A stretch of DNA of 64,000 nt from contig CAWADL010000024.1 of NCBI GenBank assembly GCA_963780825.1, positions 558,001 to 622,000 of the forward strand, read 5' to 3'. Position 1 is the stretch's first letter; every line of letters begins with the position of its first letter. The stretch is from Roseiarcus sp963780825. Lineage in GTDB: Bacteria; Pseudomonadota; Alphaproteobacteria; Rhizobiales; Beijerinckiaceae. The notes beneath the pieces are model-generated. The model made no database searches and was not told the origin of the DNA. It saw nothing but the letters and a program-made list of their open reading frames with translations. Below are positions 49,714 through 60,889 of this stretch, piece after piece. The position numbers were made by a program, and so were the translations under genes.

Positions 49714-49902
49714 TCACGCGACCGCGTAGCGATTAGCCTCATCGACAGCCCGCGCCAAGCGTTTCCGGTCGCCGCGACGCGCATAGGCCTGAGCTAGCTC
49801 AACACGATGCGCCCAGCATTCGAACACTTGGCTATCGGTAGGCGCATGGGTAATGACGATGCCCAACCTGCGCGCAACGGTCAACAAGACCTCGACGCTC
49901 AT
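49714..49902 (-). CDS. small hypothetical protein
   Basis: A 62-residue protein (MSVEVLLTVARRLGIVITHA at the start). The C-terminal half, VELAQAYARRGDRKRLARAV, is helical and repeat-like, resembling a single TPR hairpin. Its stop TGA overlaps a GTG of the next gene, hinting at coupled translation. A strong palindrome lies 56 bases upstream at 49958-49975. Support is modest because of the short length. Confidence 0.4.
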   Translation of the reverse strand: MSVEVLLTVARRLGIVITHAPTDSQVFECWAHRVELAQAYARRGDRKRLARAVDEANRYAVA

Positions 49903-49957
49903 CGCAACGCCTCACATTACTGAGACTTGCGATATTTCCAGTCAGGAGCGAAGTCAA

Positions 49958-49975
49958 TTCACCAGAAATGGTGAA
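49958..49975. promoter_or_regulatory. 18-bp palindrome, candidate operator
   Basis: TTCACCA-GAAA-TGGTGAA, a perfect inverted repeat with 7-base arms, in an AT-rich stretch between leuC (ends 50039) and the small genes at 49313-49902 on the minus strand. Its position and symmetry suit a repressor of the helix-turn-helix type. An intrinsic terminator of leuC is an alternative, since on the minus strand no T-run follows directly. Confidence 0.45.
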
Positions 49976-50038
49976 CTTTTGACATCACGTTGCTTCCTGG
50001 GATCGCGGGCGTCCCACCCGCGGTCCCAGGGGCGGCGC

Positions 50039-51443
50039 TTAAGCCCAGGTCCTCACATCGACGAACCGTCCGGCGATCGCCGCCGCGGCCGCCATCGTCG
50101 GCGAGACGAGGTGGGTGCGGCCCTTATACCCCTGGCGGCCCTCGAAATTGCGGTTCGAGGTCGAGGCGCAGCGTTCGCCGGGCGACAGCTTGTCGGGGTT
50201 CATCCCGAGGCACATCGAGCACCCAGGCTCGCGCCACTCGAAGCCCGCAGCGAGGAACACCTTATCCAGCCCCTCGGCCTCCGCCTGCGCCTTCACCAGC
50301 CCGGACCCCGGCACCACCATCGCGCTGACCCGCTCGCTGACCCTTCGGTTCTCGACGATCTTCGCGGCGGCGCGCAGATCCTCGATGCGGCCGTTCGTGC
50401 AGGAGCCGATGAACACCCGATCGATCGCCAGGTCGGAAATTTTCTCCCCGCCCGCCAGGCCCATATATTCGAGCGAGCGCTTGATCGAGGCCCGCTTGGC
50501 GTCGGTCGCCCCGTCCTCGACCCTGGGGATCAGGCCCTCGATGCTGATCACATCCTGCGGGCTGGTGCCCCAGGAGACGATCGGCGGCAGGCTCGCGGCG
50601 TCGAGCCTGATGATCTCGTCGAACGCCGCGCCCTCGTCGGAGCGCAGCGTGTCCCAATACCGCCGCGCCGCGTCCCACATCTCGCCCTTCGGCGACTTCG
50701 GACGGTCCTTGAGGTAGGCGAACGTCTTTTCGTCCGCCGCGATGATCCCAGCGCGGGCGCCGCCTTCGATCGACATGTTGCAGACCGTCATGCGGCCTTC
50801 CATCGTCAGCGCCTCGATCGCCGAGCCGGCGTATTCGATGACATGGCCGGTGCCGCCGGCGGTGCCGATCTTGCCGATGATCGCCAGCACGATGTCCTTG
50901 GCGGTGACGCCGGGCGGCAGCTCACCGTCGACCGACACCTTCATGTTCTTCGCCTTGGACTGGATCAGCGTCTGCGTCGCCAGCACGTGCTCGACCTCGG
51001 ACGTGCCGATGCCGTGCGCCAGCGCTCCGAAAGCGCCATGGGTGGAGGTATGGCTGTCGCCGCAGACGATCGTCGTGCCCGGCAAAGTAAAACCCTGCTC
51101 CGGGCCGATGATGTGGACGATGCCCTGCCGAGGATCGAATTCGTCGAAATATTCCACGCCGAATTCTCGCGCATTCCGGGCCAGCGTTTCCACCTGGAGC
51201 CGGCTCTCGGGGTCGGCGATGCCGACCGCGTCGATCGGTGGTCTGGATATTGTGGTCGACCACGGCGAGCGTCTTTTCCGGCGCCCGCACCTTGCGCCCG
51301 GACATCCGCAATCCCTCGAAAGCCTGCGGGCTCGTCACTTCGTGCACGAGATGGCGATCGATATAAATGAGGCTCGCGCCGCCCTTGGTCTCGATGACGT
51401 GGTCGTCCCAGATCTTGTCGTAAAGCGTGCGCGGCTTAGCCAT
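50039..51443 (-). CDS. leuC: 3-isopropylmalate dehydratase large subunit, frameshifted
   Basis: About 468 residues; isomerises 2- to 3-isopropylmalate in leucine synthesis with LeuD. It starts MAKPRTLYDKIWDDHVIETK. Aconitase-fold marks include RHLVHEVTSPQAFEGLR, VCGDSHTSTHGAFGALAHGI, and the 4Fe-4S ligands in FIGSCTNGRIEDLR and EPGCSMCLGMNPD. One frame change near 51240 follows HNIQTTD and resumes at DPESRLQVETLARN. leuD is not adjacent. An opposite-strand open frame over this gene is an artefact of GC bias. Confidence 0.95.
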
Positions 51444-51547
51444 TTCCTGCTCCGGCGCCCAAATCGGCGCTTGCGTTTCGATTGACGGCGTTATTTATGC
51501 CGAACGCATCCAGAGGAAAAGAGGGCCTGGAGCGGTTGGGGACGCGC

Positions 51548-52229
51548 ATGAAGTTCTTATTTCAACGGATCGCCGAATCCCACCAAGGTCGCGCTGTTCC
51601 TGGAGGAGGCCGAACTCGCCGTACGAGCCGATCCCCGTCGATACCCGAACCGGCGACCAGTTCAAACCCGAGTTCCTTGCCGTCAACCCCAATGGCAAGG
51701 TTCCCGCGATCGTCGACGGCGACGTTACGGTTTTCGATAGCAACGCGATCCTGCTGTATTTGGCGGAGAAGACCGGCAAGTTCCTTCCCGCCGCCGGCGA
51801 CAAGGCGCGCGGCGAGATGTTCTCGTGGCTGATGTTCGTGGCGACCGGGGTCGGGCCTTTCTCCGGGCAGGCCGTGCATTTCAAACATTTCGCGCCGGAG
51901 AAGGTCGACTACGCGCACAAGCGCTACCAGTTCGAAACCGAGACGCCATCACACCATTCTCGATGCGCGTCTCGGCCGATCGGCAATACATACTCGGCGA
52001 TCGCTATACGATCGTCGACATGGACGCCTGGGGCTGGGCGCGGATGGTTCCGTTCATCCTGGGCGACGACGCCTGGCGCAAGTTTCCGAATGTAAAGCGT
52101 CTGCATGACGAGATCAGCGCCCGCCCGGCCGCCGTGCGGGCCTCGGCGCTGAAGGACAAGTTCACGTTCAAGGCGGCGATGGACGACGAAGCGCGCGCGG
52201 TGATGTTCAAGCATCTGGCGATGGCATGA
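51548..52229 (+). CDS. glutathione S-transferase family protein, frameshifted
   Basis: About 228 residues. With two indels near the start the protein reads YFNGSPNPTKVALFLEEAEL, then PYEPIPVDTRTGDQFKPEF and NPNGKVPAIVDGDVTVFDSN, a classic thioredoxin-like GST N-domain with the cis-Pro (VPAI) and the DS pair for glutathione. The helical domain continues to FETE, changes frame near 51950, and resumes RQYILGDRYTIVDMDAWGWA. It resembles YghU/YfcG-type enzymes that handle glutathione disulfides. It is divergent from leuC. Confidence 0.88.
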
Positions 52230-52302
52230 AGCCCGTCCGCGCTTCCCCGAGGGAACTAGCAGCGCGCCGTAAGCCCGCTTCTGTCGGAGGTATACGAACG
52301 TC

Positions 52303-53809
52303 ATGGCGACTTTGGTCGAAGACCTGCGACAAGTGATCGAGCGCGACCAATGGGTGGCGCGGCCCCTGCTGCACGACCTCGCCGATCGGATGCCCAAGTC
52401 GGTCGAGGCGCGGGTGCTGCTCGCGCATTCCTATTTGCGCAGCCTCGAGGCGGCGCCGGCGCTGGAGCACTACCGGCGCGCGCATGAACTCGACCCGAAG
52501 AATGTCGGCATCCGCCATCAGATGGGGCTCTGCGCCACCGCGATGGCGGATTACGAAACGGCGCTGAAGATCTTCCAGGACGCCCAGGCCGACACGCCGA
52601 ACGAGCATTCGCAGTCGATGCAGGGGCTGTTGCTGCATCGCCTCGGCCGCGCCGGCGAAGCGATCAAGGTCTATTCCGAACTGCTCGGCAAAATGAAGCG
52701 CGATCATCTCGAGACGCCGCACGCCTTGCGCGGCCTCGCGATGGCGCTTCGCGACGCCGGACTGCCGCTGGCCGCCGATCGCATCCTGAGCGAACTCGTC
52801 GGCATCTATCGGCTCGATCCGCTGCGCATCGCCGGCCTGCTCGCCGAGCGCGACAATTCCATCGACCATCCGGGCTGGACGAAATTCGCCAGCAAATCGG
52901 ATCTGGCGCTGGCGCTGCGCCGCAGCGAGGACAAGCCCTGGTCGCCGCGTTTTCCCGCGACCTTCCTCATGCCGGAGGATCGCGACGGCGCTGCTGGCCT
53001 ACGCCGCCGCGAATCCCGGCGCGCTGTTCATCGCCAAGCCGCGCCGCGGCACCGGCGGGCAGAACATGACGATTTCGCGCGATCCGCTCAGCCTGGCGGA
53101 TCAGCCGGACGTCGTCGTGCAGCGCTATGTCGAGCGGCCCTATCTCGTCGACGGCCGCAAGGGCCACATCCGCTTGCACGGCCTCGTCACTTCGCTCGAC
53201 CCGTTCCGCGCCTATCTGCAGAGCGAGGGCATCGTCCGCTTCGCGCCCGAACCCTACGACGTCAGCGACGCCGGCCTCGCCGATGTTCACGCGCACATCA
53301 CCAACACCGCCTTGCACAAGGACCATCCGAAGCTGGTCGTCAGCCAGAAGGCGGAGGAGGAGAACGTCGGCGCGGTTTGGTCGCTGAGCGCTTACCTCGA
53401 CCGCCTGAAGGCCGACGGCGTCGACGTCGCGGCGCTCCGCGAGGAACTCAAGGCTTTGGCGCGTGGATTTCTGCGCACGGTGCACGCCGAGGGTGTGTTT
53501 CAGGCGCAAGCGAAATTTCCGCGCCGCGCTTTCCCGGCAAAGTTGTTCGGCCTCGACGTGCTGGTCGACGCGGACGCCAAACCCTGGCTCATCGAGGCGC
53601 AGCGCAAACCCGCCATGGCCGGCACGCCGCTGGTGCAGAAGATTGCCGGCAAGGCGCTGACCACGATTTTCGAGATGGGCGCAGGTTTCATATTCGACGA
53701 CTCGATGCCCGCTGAACGCATTTCCAGCCTCGCCAAAGATCGCGCTGCAATCGTCAAGCGGGAAATCGAACACGAAGCCGCGTTCCGAGGGCCATTTGAG
53801 CCTCTGTAG
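52303..53809 (+). CDS. TPR protein fused to a tubulin-tyrosine-ligase-like ATP-grasp domain, frameshifted
   Basis: About 502 residues. Residues 1-190 form tetratricopeptide repeats (ARVLLAHSYLRSLEAAPALE, ALKIFQDAQADTPNEH). After a frame change near 52985 comes a TTL-type ATP-grasp: FIAKPRRGTGGQNM (ATP Lys), VVQRYVERPYLVDGRKGHIR, HGLVTSLDPFRAYL, HITNTALHKDHPK, and the metal-binding strand LFGLDVLVDADAKPWLIEAQ. The usual E-x-N of eukaryotic TTLs is E-A-Q here. TTL relatives add amino acids to protein side chains or termini; the bacterial target is unknown. The T1SS genes begin 175 bases downstream. Confidence 0.85.
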
Positions 53810-53892
53810 GAAGCCGGCGTTCGCGATTCGTTAGGATAAACGGTTGCTCGTGTGTCTAACGCCACATCGTGCTAACCCTGGGATATGATGGG

Positions 53893-53922
53893 TTGACGGA
53901 CATGCGCCGCTCTCGGACTATT
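53893..53922 (+). promoter_or_regulatory. candidate promoter for the type I secretion genes
   Basis: TTGACG at 53893-53898 and ACTATT at 53917-53922, separated by 18 bases, about 60 bases before the HlyB-like start. The -35 is good and the -10 weak. It would make the secretion genes independent of the TPR-TTL gene. Confidence 0.35.
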
Positions 53923-53984
53923 TTGGCGCGACCGTTCCCCAGGGAAGTGTTGTGGAGGAGTGACGTGACCGAGGGGAATTGTTG

Positions 53985-56175
53985 ATGGTTGATGCCGCCG
54001 TCCAGGAAATCGCTGCGCCCGCGCAAACCGCGCCGACGCCGGCGCCGGCGGTTGATTCCGGCTTGATGGGCCTGTCGCTGATCGCCGGCTACTACCGCAT
54101 CGCCGCCGATCCCGCGCAGTTGAAGCATCAGCTCGCATTGATTGGCCGCTTCGCCAACGCCGAAGATCTGGTTCGCGGCGCCAATATTCTGGGACTCCGA
54201 TCCCGCATCCTTCGACGCGTCTCCGCCAAGCGGCTCGGCGCCGTGCCCTACCCCGCCCTGATGCGGTTGAAGGACGGCGGCTTCACCGCCGTTGGCGTCG
54301 GTTCGACAAAGGGCCGCGTACGCATCGTCGATCCGGTGAGCCGCGTCGCCAAGGACGTCTCGCTGGAGGAGGCGACCGCATTCGGTTCGGGCGAGATCGT
54401 GCTGATCACGCGCCGGCTCGCCGGCGCCGGCGTCGATCCGACGACGTTCGGTTTCCGTTGGTTCCTGCCTTCGATCATGCGGTATCGCAAGCCGCTGACG
54501 CAGGTCGTCATCGCCTCGCTGTTCGTGCAGCTGTTTGCGCTAGTCACGCCGATCTTCTTCCAACTGATCGTCGACAAGGTGCTCGTGCACAAAGGCTTCT
54601 CGACGCTTGTCGTGCTGATCATCGGAATGGTGACGCTCGGCCTGTTCGAATCGGTGTTGCAACTGCTGCGCACCTACACGCTGAGCCACACGACCAACCG
54701 CATTGACGTAGAGCTCGGCCGGCGGCTGTTCCATCATCTGTTCCGCCTGCCGCTCGCCTATTTTGAAACCCGCGCCGCCGGCCAGACAGTGGCGCGCGTG
54801 CGCGAGTTGGAGACGATCCGCGGCTTCCTGACCGGTCAGGGTCTCACGTCGCTGCTCGATCTGTTCTTCACGGTCGTGTTCTTCGTCGTGATGTTTGTTT
54901 ATTCGGCGAAGCTGACGCTGGTGGTGTTGGGCTCGATCCCCATCTACGTCATCATCGCGGCGCTGATCCGGCCAGGCTTGCGCGAGCTGATCAACGAGAA
55001 GTTCAACCGCGGGGCGCGCTCACAGCAGTTTCTGGTCGAATCAATCGTCGGCGCGCAGACCTTGAAAGCCGCGAGCGTCGAGCCGGTCATGCAGGCGCAG
55101 TGGGAAGAGCGGCTGGCCGCCTATGTGCGCACGTCCTTCGACTCCGGCATACTCGGCGCGGTTGGACAGAACGCGATCCAGTATGTCTCAAAAGTGACGA
55201 CCGCGCTCATCCTGTTCGTCGGCGCCGAATCGGTCATCGAGGGCAACATGACCGTCGGCGAACTCATCGCCTTCAACATGATCGCCAGCCAAGTCGTGCA
55301 GCCGATCCTCCGGCTTTCGCAGCTCTGGCAGGACTTCCAGCAGGTGCAGGTCTCCGTCGCCCGGCTCGGCGACATTCTCAACGCGCCCACCGAACCCGTA
55401 CCGCAGAACCTACTGACCTTGCCGCCGCCGCGCGGCGCGATCGACGTGCGTAACGTAACGTTGCGATACCGTCCCGAGGCGCCGGACGCGCTGCGCAACG
55501 TAACCCTCTCGATCGCCGCGGGCGAGGTGATCGGTTTCGTGGGTCACTCCGGCTCCGGCAAGTCGAGCCTGACCAAAGTGATCCAGCGGCTCTACAGTCC
55601 GAACCTCGGCCAGGTGATGCTCGACGGCGTCGACATCGCGCAGCTCGATCCCGGTTGGTTGCGCCGTCAGATCGGCGTCGTGCTGCAGGAGAACATCCTG
55701 TTCAACCGAACGATCCACGAAAACATCGCGCTCGCCGATCCCGCCATGCCGCGCATCGTGGTCATGCAGGCGGCGCGGCTCGCCGGCGCGGATTCGTTCA
55801 TCGCACAACTGCCGCAAGGCTATGACACAATCATTGAGGAGCGCGGCGCCAACCTTTCAGGCGGCGCAGCGTCAGCGCATCGCCATCGCGCGCGCGCTGG
55901 TCACCAACCCGCGCATTCTGATCTTCGACGAGGCGACCTCCGCGCTCGACTACGAAAGCGAGCGGATCATCCAGGAAAACATGAAGGCGATCACCCGTGG
56001 CCGCACCGTGCTGATCATCGCCCACCGGCTAGCGGCGGTTCGCCCCTGTCACCGCATCGTCGGCATGCAACAGGGCGAAATCGCCGAGGTCGGCACGCAC
56101 GAAGAACTGCTACGCCGCCCCGATAGCGTCTATGCCAAACTATGGACGCTGCAAGGCGACCAGGGAAGATCCTGA
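53985..56175 (+). CDS. type I secretion ABC transporter, HlyB/LapB-type with degenerate C39 domain, frameshifted
   Basis: About 730 residues; exports a large unfolded substrate through HlyD and TolC. Residues about 25-145 form a C39-like domain without the catalytic Cys (GLMGLSLIAGYYRIAADPAQ), so it binds rather than cuts its substrate. Six membrane helices span about 165-440. The ATPase has Walker A GHSGSGKSS near residue 520, VLQENILFNRTI at the Q-loop, and the signature LSGGQRQR, exactly where one base is inserted (55860-55865), then FDEATSALDYESE. ATG 53985 follows GAGGGG by 8 bases. Confidence 0.93.
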
Positions 56176-57727
56176 TGAACGAGCGCGCCGCCCCGCCGCC
56201 GACCTCGGACAAGCCGGCGGCCCCTGCCAAAGCCGCAGCGCCCATGACCTCTGGCGTCAGGGGACGCGACCGCGAATTCCTGCCCGCGGCGCTCGAAATC
56301 CTGGAGACGCCCGCCCGCCCCCGCGCCGGTGGCGCTGATGCTGACGATCTGCGCGTTCTTTGCGGCGGCGCTGGCCTGGTCGTTCATCGGTCGGCTCGAC
56401 GTTCACGCCGTCGCGCCGGGCAAGATCGAGACGGCGAGCCGCGCCAAGGTGATCCAACCTTTCGACAGCGGCAAGGTTGCGGCGATCAACGTCGCCAACG
56501 GCCAGCATGTCAAAGCCGGCGATGTACTGCTCGAACTCGATCCCGCGGAGGCCGCTGCAGACGCGAATGCGGCGAGCGGCGCGCACAACGAGAACACGGC
56601 GGAGATCGCACGCCGCGCCTACTCGGTGGGTATCGCCAGGGCGCTGGAGGAGCAAGCCGTCCGAAGCGACGCGACGCGCGGCTTCGAACGCGCAACGATC
56701 GATAAGGCGATCGCCGATTCCGACAAGAAAATCGGTTTCGACGGCAACGCCAGCCAGGAGACGCGGCTTCGTCAACGCGCCGTGCTTGCCGCCGACCTCA
56801 ATGCGCTCGACGACCAACTTGCCGATCTCGACAAGCAGCTCGCGCAGAAGGAGGCGACCCGCGAGCGCCTCAACATGAGCATCTCGTTCGAAAACGATCT
56901 GATGGTCACCTTGCATGATCGCGTGAAGACCCGCGAGGAGGCGATTGGCCTCAAGGTCGGCACCAAGATCAACCTCTACGACGCGAAGGAAGAACTGCAG
57001 AAGTCGCAATCGCAGCGCGCCTCTGACCAGGGTCAGTTGATCGAGACCGAGGCGGCGCTCAACGAAATCGGCAGCGAGAAGCTCAAAGCGCTTTCCCAGT
57101 TCATCGCCGACAACGAGAACAAGGCCGCCGACGCCGCGCGCAAGGCGGACGACGCGTGGCAATCGTTGATGAAGGCGACCGCCAAGCTCGGAGCGCACCA
57201 AGCTGATCGCGCCGATCGACGGCGTCGCGCAGCAGCTGACCATAACGACGATTGGCCAGGTGGTGACGACCGGTCAGCAATTGCTGATCATCGCGCCAAA
57301 CGAAGGCCCGTTGCAGGTCGACGCGCTGGTCGCCAACCTCGACATCGGCTTCGTCAAGCTCGGCCAGGAAGCGGTCATCAAGGTCGACGCGTTTCCGTTC
57401 ACCCGCTTCGGCGCCTTGAAGGGCAAGGTGGTGCGCATCGCACAGCAGGCGGTCGACGAGACCGAGGCCAAGCGCGCGTTGGCGGACGTGACGGCGCCGT
57501 CAAACAATCTGCCGCCGCAGACCAGCGCGCCCGGCCAGCCCGAGAGTTTCGTGTTTCCGGTGACGATCGAGCTCGACCAGACAACGATGAAGATCGGCGA
57601 GGCCGAGATGGCGCTGAACCCAGGCATGACGGTGAGCGCGGAGATCAAGACTGACAGCCGGAGGGTGATCGACTATCTGCTGTCGCCGCTCGCCAAGCTG
57701 GGGTCGGAGGCGATGCGCGAGCGGTAG
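56175..57727 (+). CDS. HlyD-family type I secretion adaptor, frameshifted
   Basis: About 517 residues, with ATG overlapping the ABC transporter stop. A membrane helix (LMLTICAFFAAALAWSFIG) near residue 58 is reached after a frame change near 56320; then GKIETASRAKVIQPFDSGKV (lipoyl), a long alpha-hairpin, a frame change near 57195, and IAPIDGVAQQLTITTIGQVV, VDALVANLDIGFVKLGQEAV and the terminal barrel. This is the HlyD-RTX class rather than EmrA. No RTX-type substrate gene or TolC is nearby. It ends at a terminator-like hairpin. Confidence 0.92.
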
Positions 57728-57741
57728 AGCCGCCGCCGGAG

Positions 57742-57765
57742 GGTCGGCGTCCACGCCGACCTTTT
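57742..57765 (+). terminator. intrinsic terminator after the type I secretion genes
   Basis: GGTCGGCGT-CC-ACGCCGACC, a perfect 9-base stem, followed by TTTT, 15 bases after the HlyD stop. A second perfect 9-base hairpin (CGTCGGCCT-GG-AGGCCGACG, 57802-57821) follows without a T-tract and may terminate traffic from the opposite strand. Confidence 0.7.
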
Positions 57766-57873
57766 GGGGCGCTGCCCGGCCGGCTTACGTATCAACCCCG
57801 ACGTCGGCCTGGAGGCCGACGCTCCGCGAGGGCACTTCGCTCGTCGCTACGGCTCAGCATGCTGTAGCACGCG

Positions 57874-60869
57874 TCAAACCCTCGGCGGCAAATCGGCGAA
57901 ATCTCTTACGCCCGCAAATACCGCGTCGAGCTCCGCGAGTTCCTCGTCACGCCGATGGTAGCCGCAGTCGGCGATCAGCTTGCGGGCGACTTCGAGGTCG
58001 GAGCGGGCTTTCTCGAACAGTTCCGCCGCCTCGGCGGCGGTGGGGAGGGTCGGCTTCGGCGGGCCATTGTCGACAAGGCCATTAAGCGGCGCGAAAGCTT
58101 CTCGGCGCGCGAGAGCGATCCTTGTGCGTTCGAGCGCGCAATCGCAGAAGAAAACCCGCATCGAGCCCGGCTCGGCAAGTTCCTCGACCTCCGCGAGCTC
58201 ACGCAAGGCGGCGGACCAATCGCCAATAGTGCGGAGATACGCAGCGTGGGCGAGGAGGCCGATAGCGACATAGTCAACATGTCCGACTGCGCGCAATCTT
58301 TCGACGGCTTCGTTGAACACGGCGCCGAGCGCGCGGGCATCAGCGGGCACGTTTTCCCACGGCGGTCTGGCAACGGCGATCGAGGTCAGCGCGAGACGGG
58401 ACCGCGCGGTCATCAATCTGCCCAGCGCGATTTCGAAAGGCCAATTATCTCTCGCCGCCTTCAACGCCCAAATTGCCCGTGCGTGCGCACAGTCAGGCTC
58501 ACCCCTAGACAGCAGCAAGTCGCAATATAGGTATCCTTGAAGAGCATAGAGAAACGGTTCTGTCTGGATACGCGCTTTTTTGCCGCCGCTCGGCGTCCTC
58601 AAACAAAGCTTCCGCCTCTGTTAGTTGGCCGGCGGCGTGCAGCGCGTCGCCCAGACTGGTTCGCTTTGATATCTGCTGATATGGGTCACCGGTTCGATCA
58701 GCGTAGTCGACGGATTGCCGCGCGTCGGCGACGGCGTCCTCGACCTTGCCGACCCTAAGCTCGCATTGGCTGAGATTGGACGCGGTTACAGCGGCATTTG
58801 CCCAGTCCAACATGTCTTCCGCCATTCGCAGCACCGCGCGTAACGTCGGCAGCGCCTCGGCGGTCCGTCCCTGCGCGCCAAGCGATCGGCTCGCATCGTT
58901 CAATACCCAAGTTTGGTCGGCTTTCCGCAACGCGGGGATCGGCTTCTCATAAGGAACAACAAAAAACCACGATATCGCTGCGAGATCGTTGCGGAATGCC
59001 GCAAGGTTCTTTGCTGAGTAAAACTCGAGGGCGCCATCGGGTCTATGTCGGCAGATGCGCTTCGCATAAACATCGTCGAGCGCTTCCTGATATCGCTCCG
59101 CGCGGCAACCGTGGGTGATCGCCTGGTAGAGCGGCGCGAGATCGGACAAGGTTGGCGCTGCGCCCTCTTTGGTTGCATCTCGCAGATGCTCGAAAAGGCG
59201 GCCGTGGGCGGATTTCCATGCATCTTCGTTCAACCGCCGCAACCGCTCGCCGAACCATTCGCGCACCAGGGGATGCGTGTCGAGCGCATCGGGCGCGAGA
59301 GCGTCGACCGGCGTCAGCAAACGCCCCGCGCGCAGCCGCGAGACAGCTCGCCGCCAAGCCTCGTCGCTGAGTTCGGCAATCGATTCGGTCAGACCGGCGA
59401 TGACGGGTTTCGCGCGCAACGCCGCCAGGCAGTCGCGGCTCGCCGGCCTATCAAACAAGCCGACGAGGAGCATGATGGCGCCGAGACCCGGTTGTCCCGC
59501 GAGCCATTCCTTCTCGTAAGATTTCCATCACGCGCCAAGCGTGATCATGCCCCGGGTTCTCCTGGTCGGCCAGCAATCCGCGCAATCGGTCGCGCCGGCG
59601 CACGTCGCCGTTCTGGGTTTCCTTCAGGTAGCTCGCGAGCAATCCGAGCGCGAGCGGATGACCGCCGAAATCCCGCGCAGCGGCTTGAAGTTCCATCGAC
59701 GTTCCCCAAACGCCGTTGCCGCGCAGTAGCGCCACGCCGGCCTCCCGCGAGAGCTGCTCGACGTTGATGACCGGCGCGGCGCCGTCCTTCCAGCGCGCAA
59801 TGTCGGCGACGGCGAGCCGGCTGGTCAGCACGATGAGCCCATGTGGCGCGCCTGGCGGCGTCGCCGCAAAGCGACGCAGAAGCGCGCGTAGACCCGGGTC
59901 CTTCAATTGGCCGGGTTGCCCGCCCAGGCCGTATTGCAACGGCTCGACGCCGTCGAGCACGAGCAGCGCGCGGCCCTGCATCAACGCATCGGCGATGGCC
60001 TCGCCCTTGGCGACCGCGCTGGCCTCCGAAAGCGCAAGCCCAAGCTTAAGCAATGCCCAATCGAGGAAAGCGTCGGCCGAGATCGCGCGCTCTTTCGTGC
60101 CCTGGTTGTAGAACGACCAACCGAGCACAGCCGCGGCGCCGCGATAATTGTCGTCCTGTATGCGTTTCAGCCATTCGTTGATCAAAGCCGATTTCCCAGC
60201 GCCGCCTTCCGCGACGAGAGAGAGGATGTTTATCCTGCGATCGTCCCAGGCCTCGTCGAGCCGTTGCAACTCGCCACCGCGTCCGACCAGTTCCTCATAG
60301 GCCGTCTCTGGCAGGCTGGAGATGTCGACAAAGTCGGGCTTCGCGGCGGGTCGCGGGATTGGTGCGGCTTTGCGCGCAACGATCTGCGCCGCGGCCTCTG
60401 CGATCTCGTCAGCGGCCTCGTTCATGTGCCGTTCGCGATCATACGGACTGTAGCTAAACAACGGCTTCGCGCCGCGTGGCCGGATGTTGAACTCTTTGAT
60501 CTTGTCCAGGCCCACTTTGGACGTCGGCGTCAGCAAAAGCGGATAGACCAGGACCGCCTCGCCTTTCGCCTGCCTTTGGAGAATGAAGTCGATCTCCTTG
60601 TCGACGAAATCCGACGCCATCGAGTTCACCGAGACGAGCAGAATGAAGACGTCACAGGCCTGGAGCGCCTCCTCAATTTCATCGCTCCAACGGACCCCGC
60701 CCGACATCAGGCGGTCGTGAAACATCGAAAATACACCATGCTTCCGCGCCGGGCCCAGAAACCGCATCACGAAGGACAGCCATTGAATTTCATCGCCGAC
60801 GGGCTTTTCCGGCTCGTCCAGATGGGCGTAGCTGATGAAGACGCTCGGCTTGCGGAAATTGTCTGGCAT
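57874..60869 (-). CDS. TIR - STAND ATPase - TPR protein, NLR-like, frameshifted
   Basis: About 995 residues. TIR domain at about 7-120: SVFISYAHLDEP, then the catalytic-type Glu92 in SDFVDKEIDFIL. A STAND/NB-ARC-like ATPase follows: ELVGRGGELQRLDEAWDD, Walker A VAEGGAGKSALI (about 219-230), Walker B LLVLDGVEPLQ (about 302-312), ILVLTSR-type sensor LIVLTSRLAV, and FGGHPLALGLLASYL. The C-terminal half is helical with TPR-like repeats (LNDASRSLGAQGRTAEALPT, SLGDALHAAGQLTEAEALFE). Frame changes near 59515 and 58590. TIR domains of this type often cleave NAD as anti-phage effectors; activity here is inferred. It is a lone gene, convergent with the T1SS. Confidence 0.85.
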
Positions 60870-60889
60870 GAGCCCGCCGACAGTGTTGC

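Noticed and set aside
49853..51370. A 505-codon open frame opposite leuC
   Set aside because: It is the antisense of a conserved aconitase-fold gene, is His/Arg/Asp-rich and has no recognisable motif; long antisense frames are expected at this GC content.
54050..54420. Active C39 peptidase in the ABC transporter
   Set aside because: The catalytic Cys position is not Cys (GLMGLSLIAGYY), so the domain is of the non-proteolytic kind.
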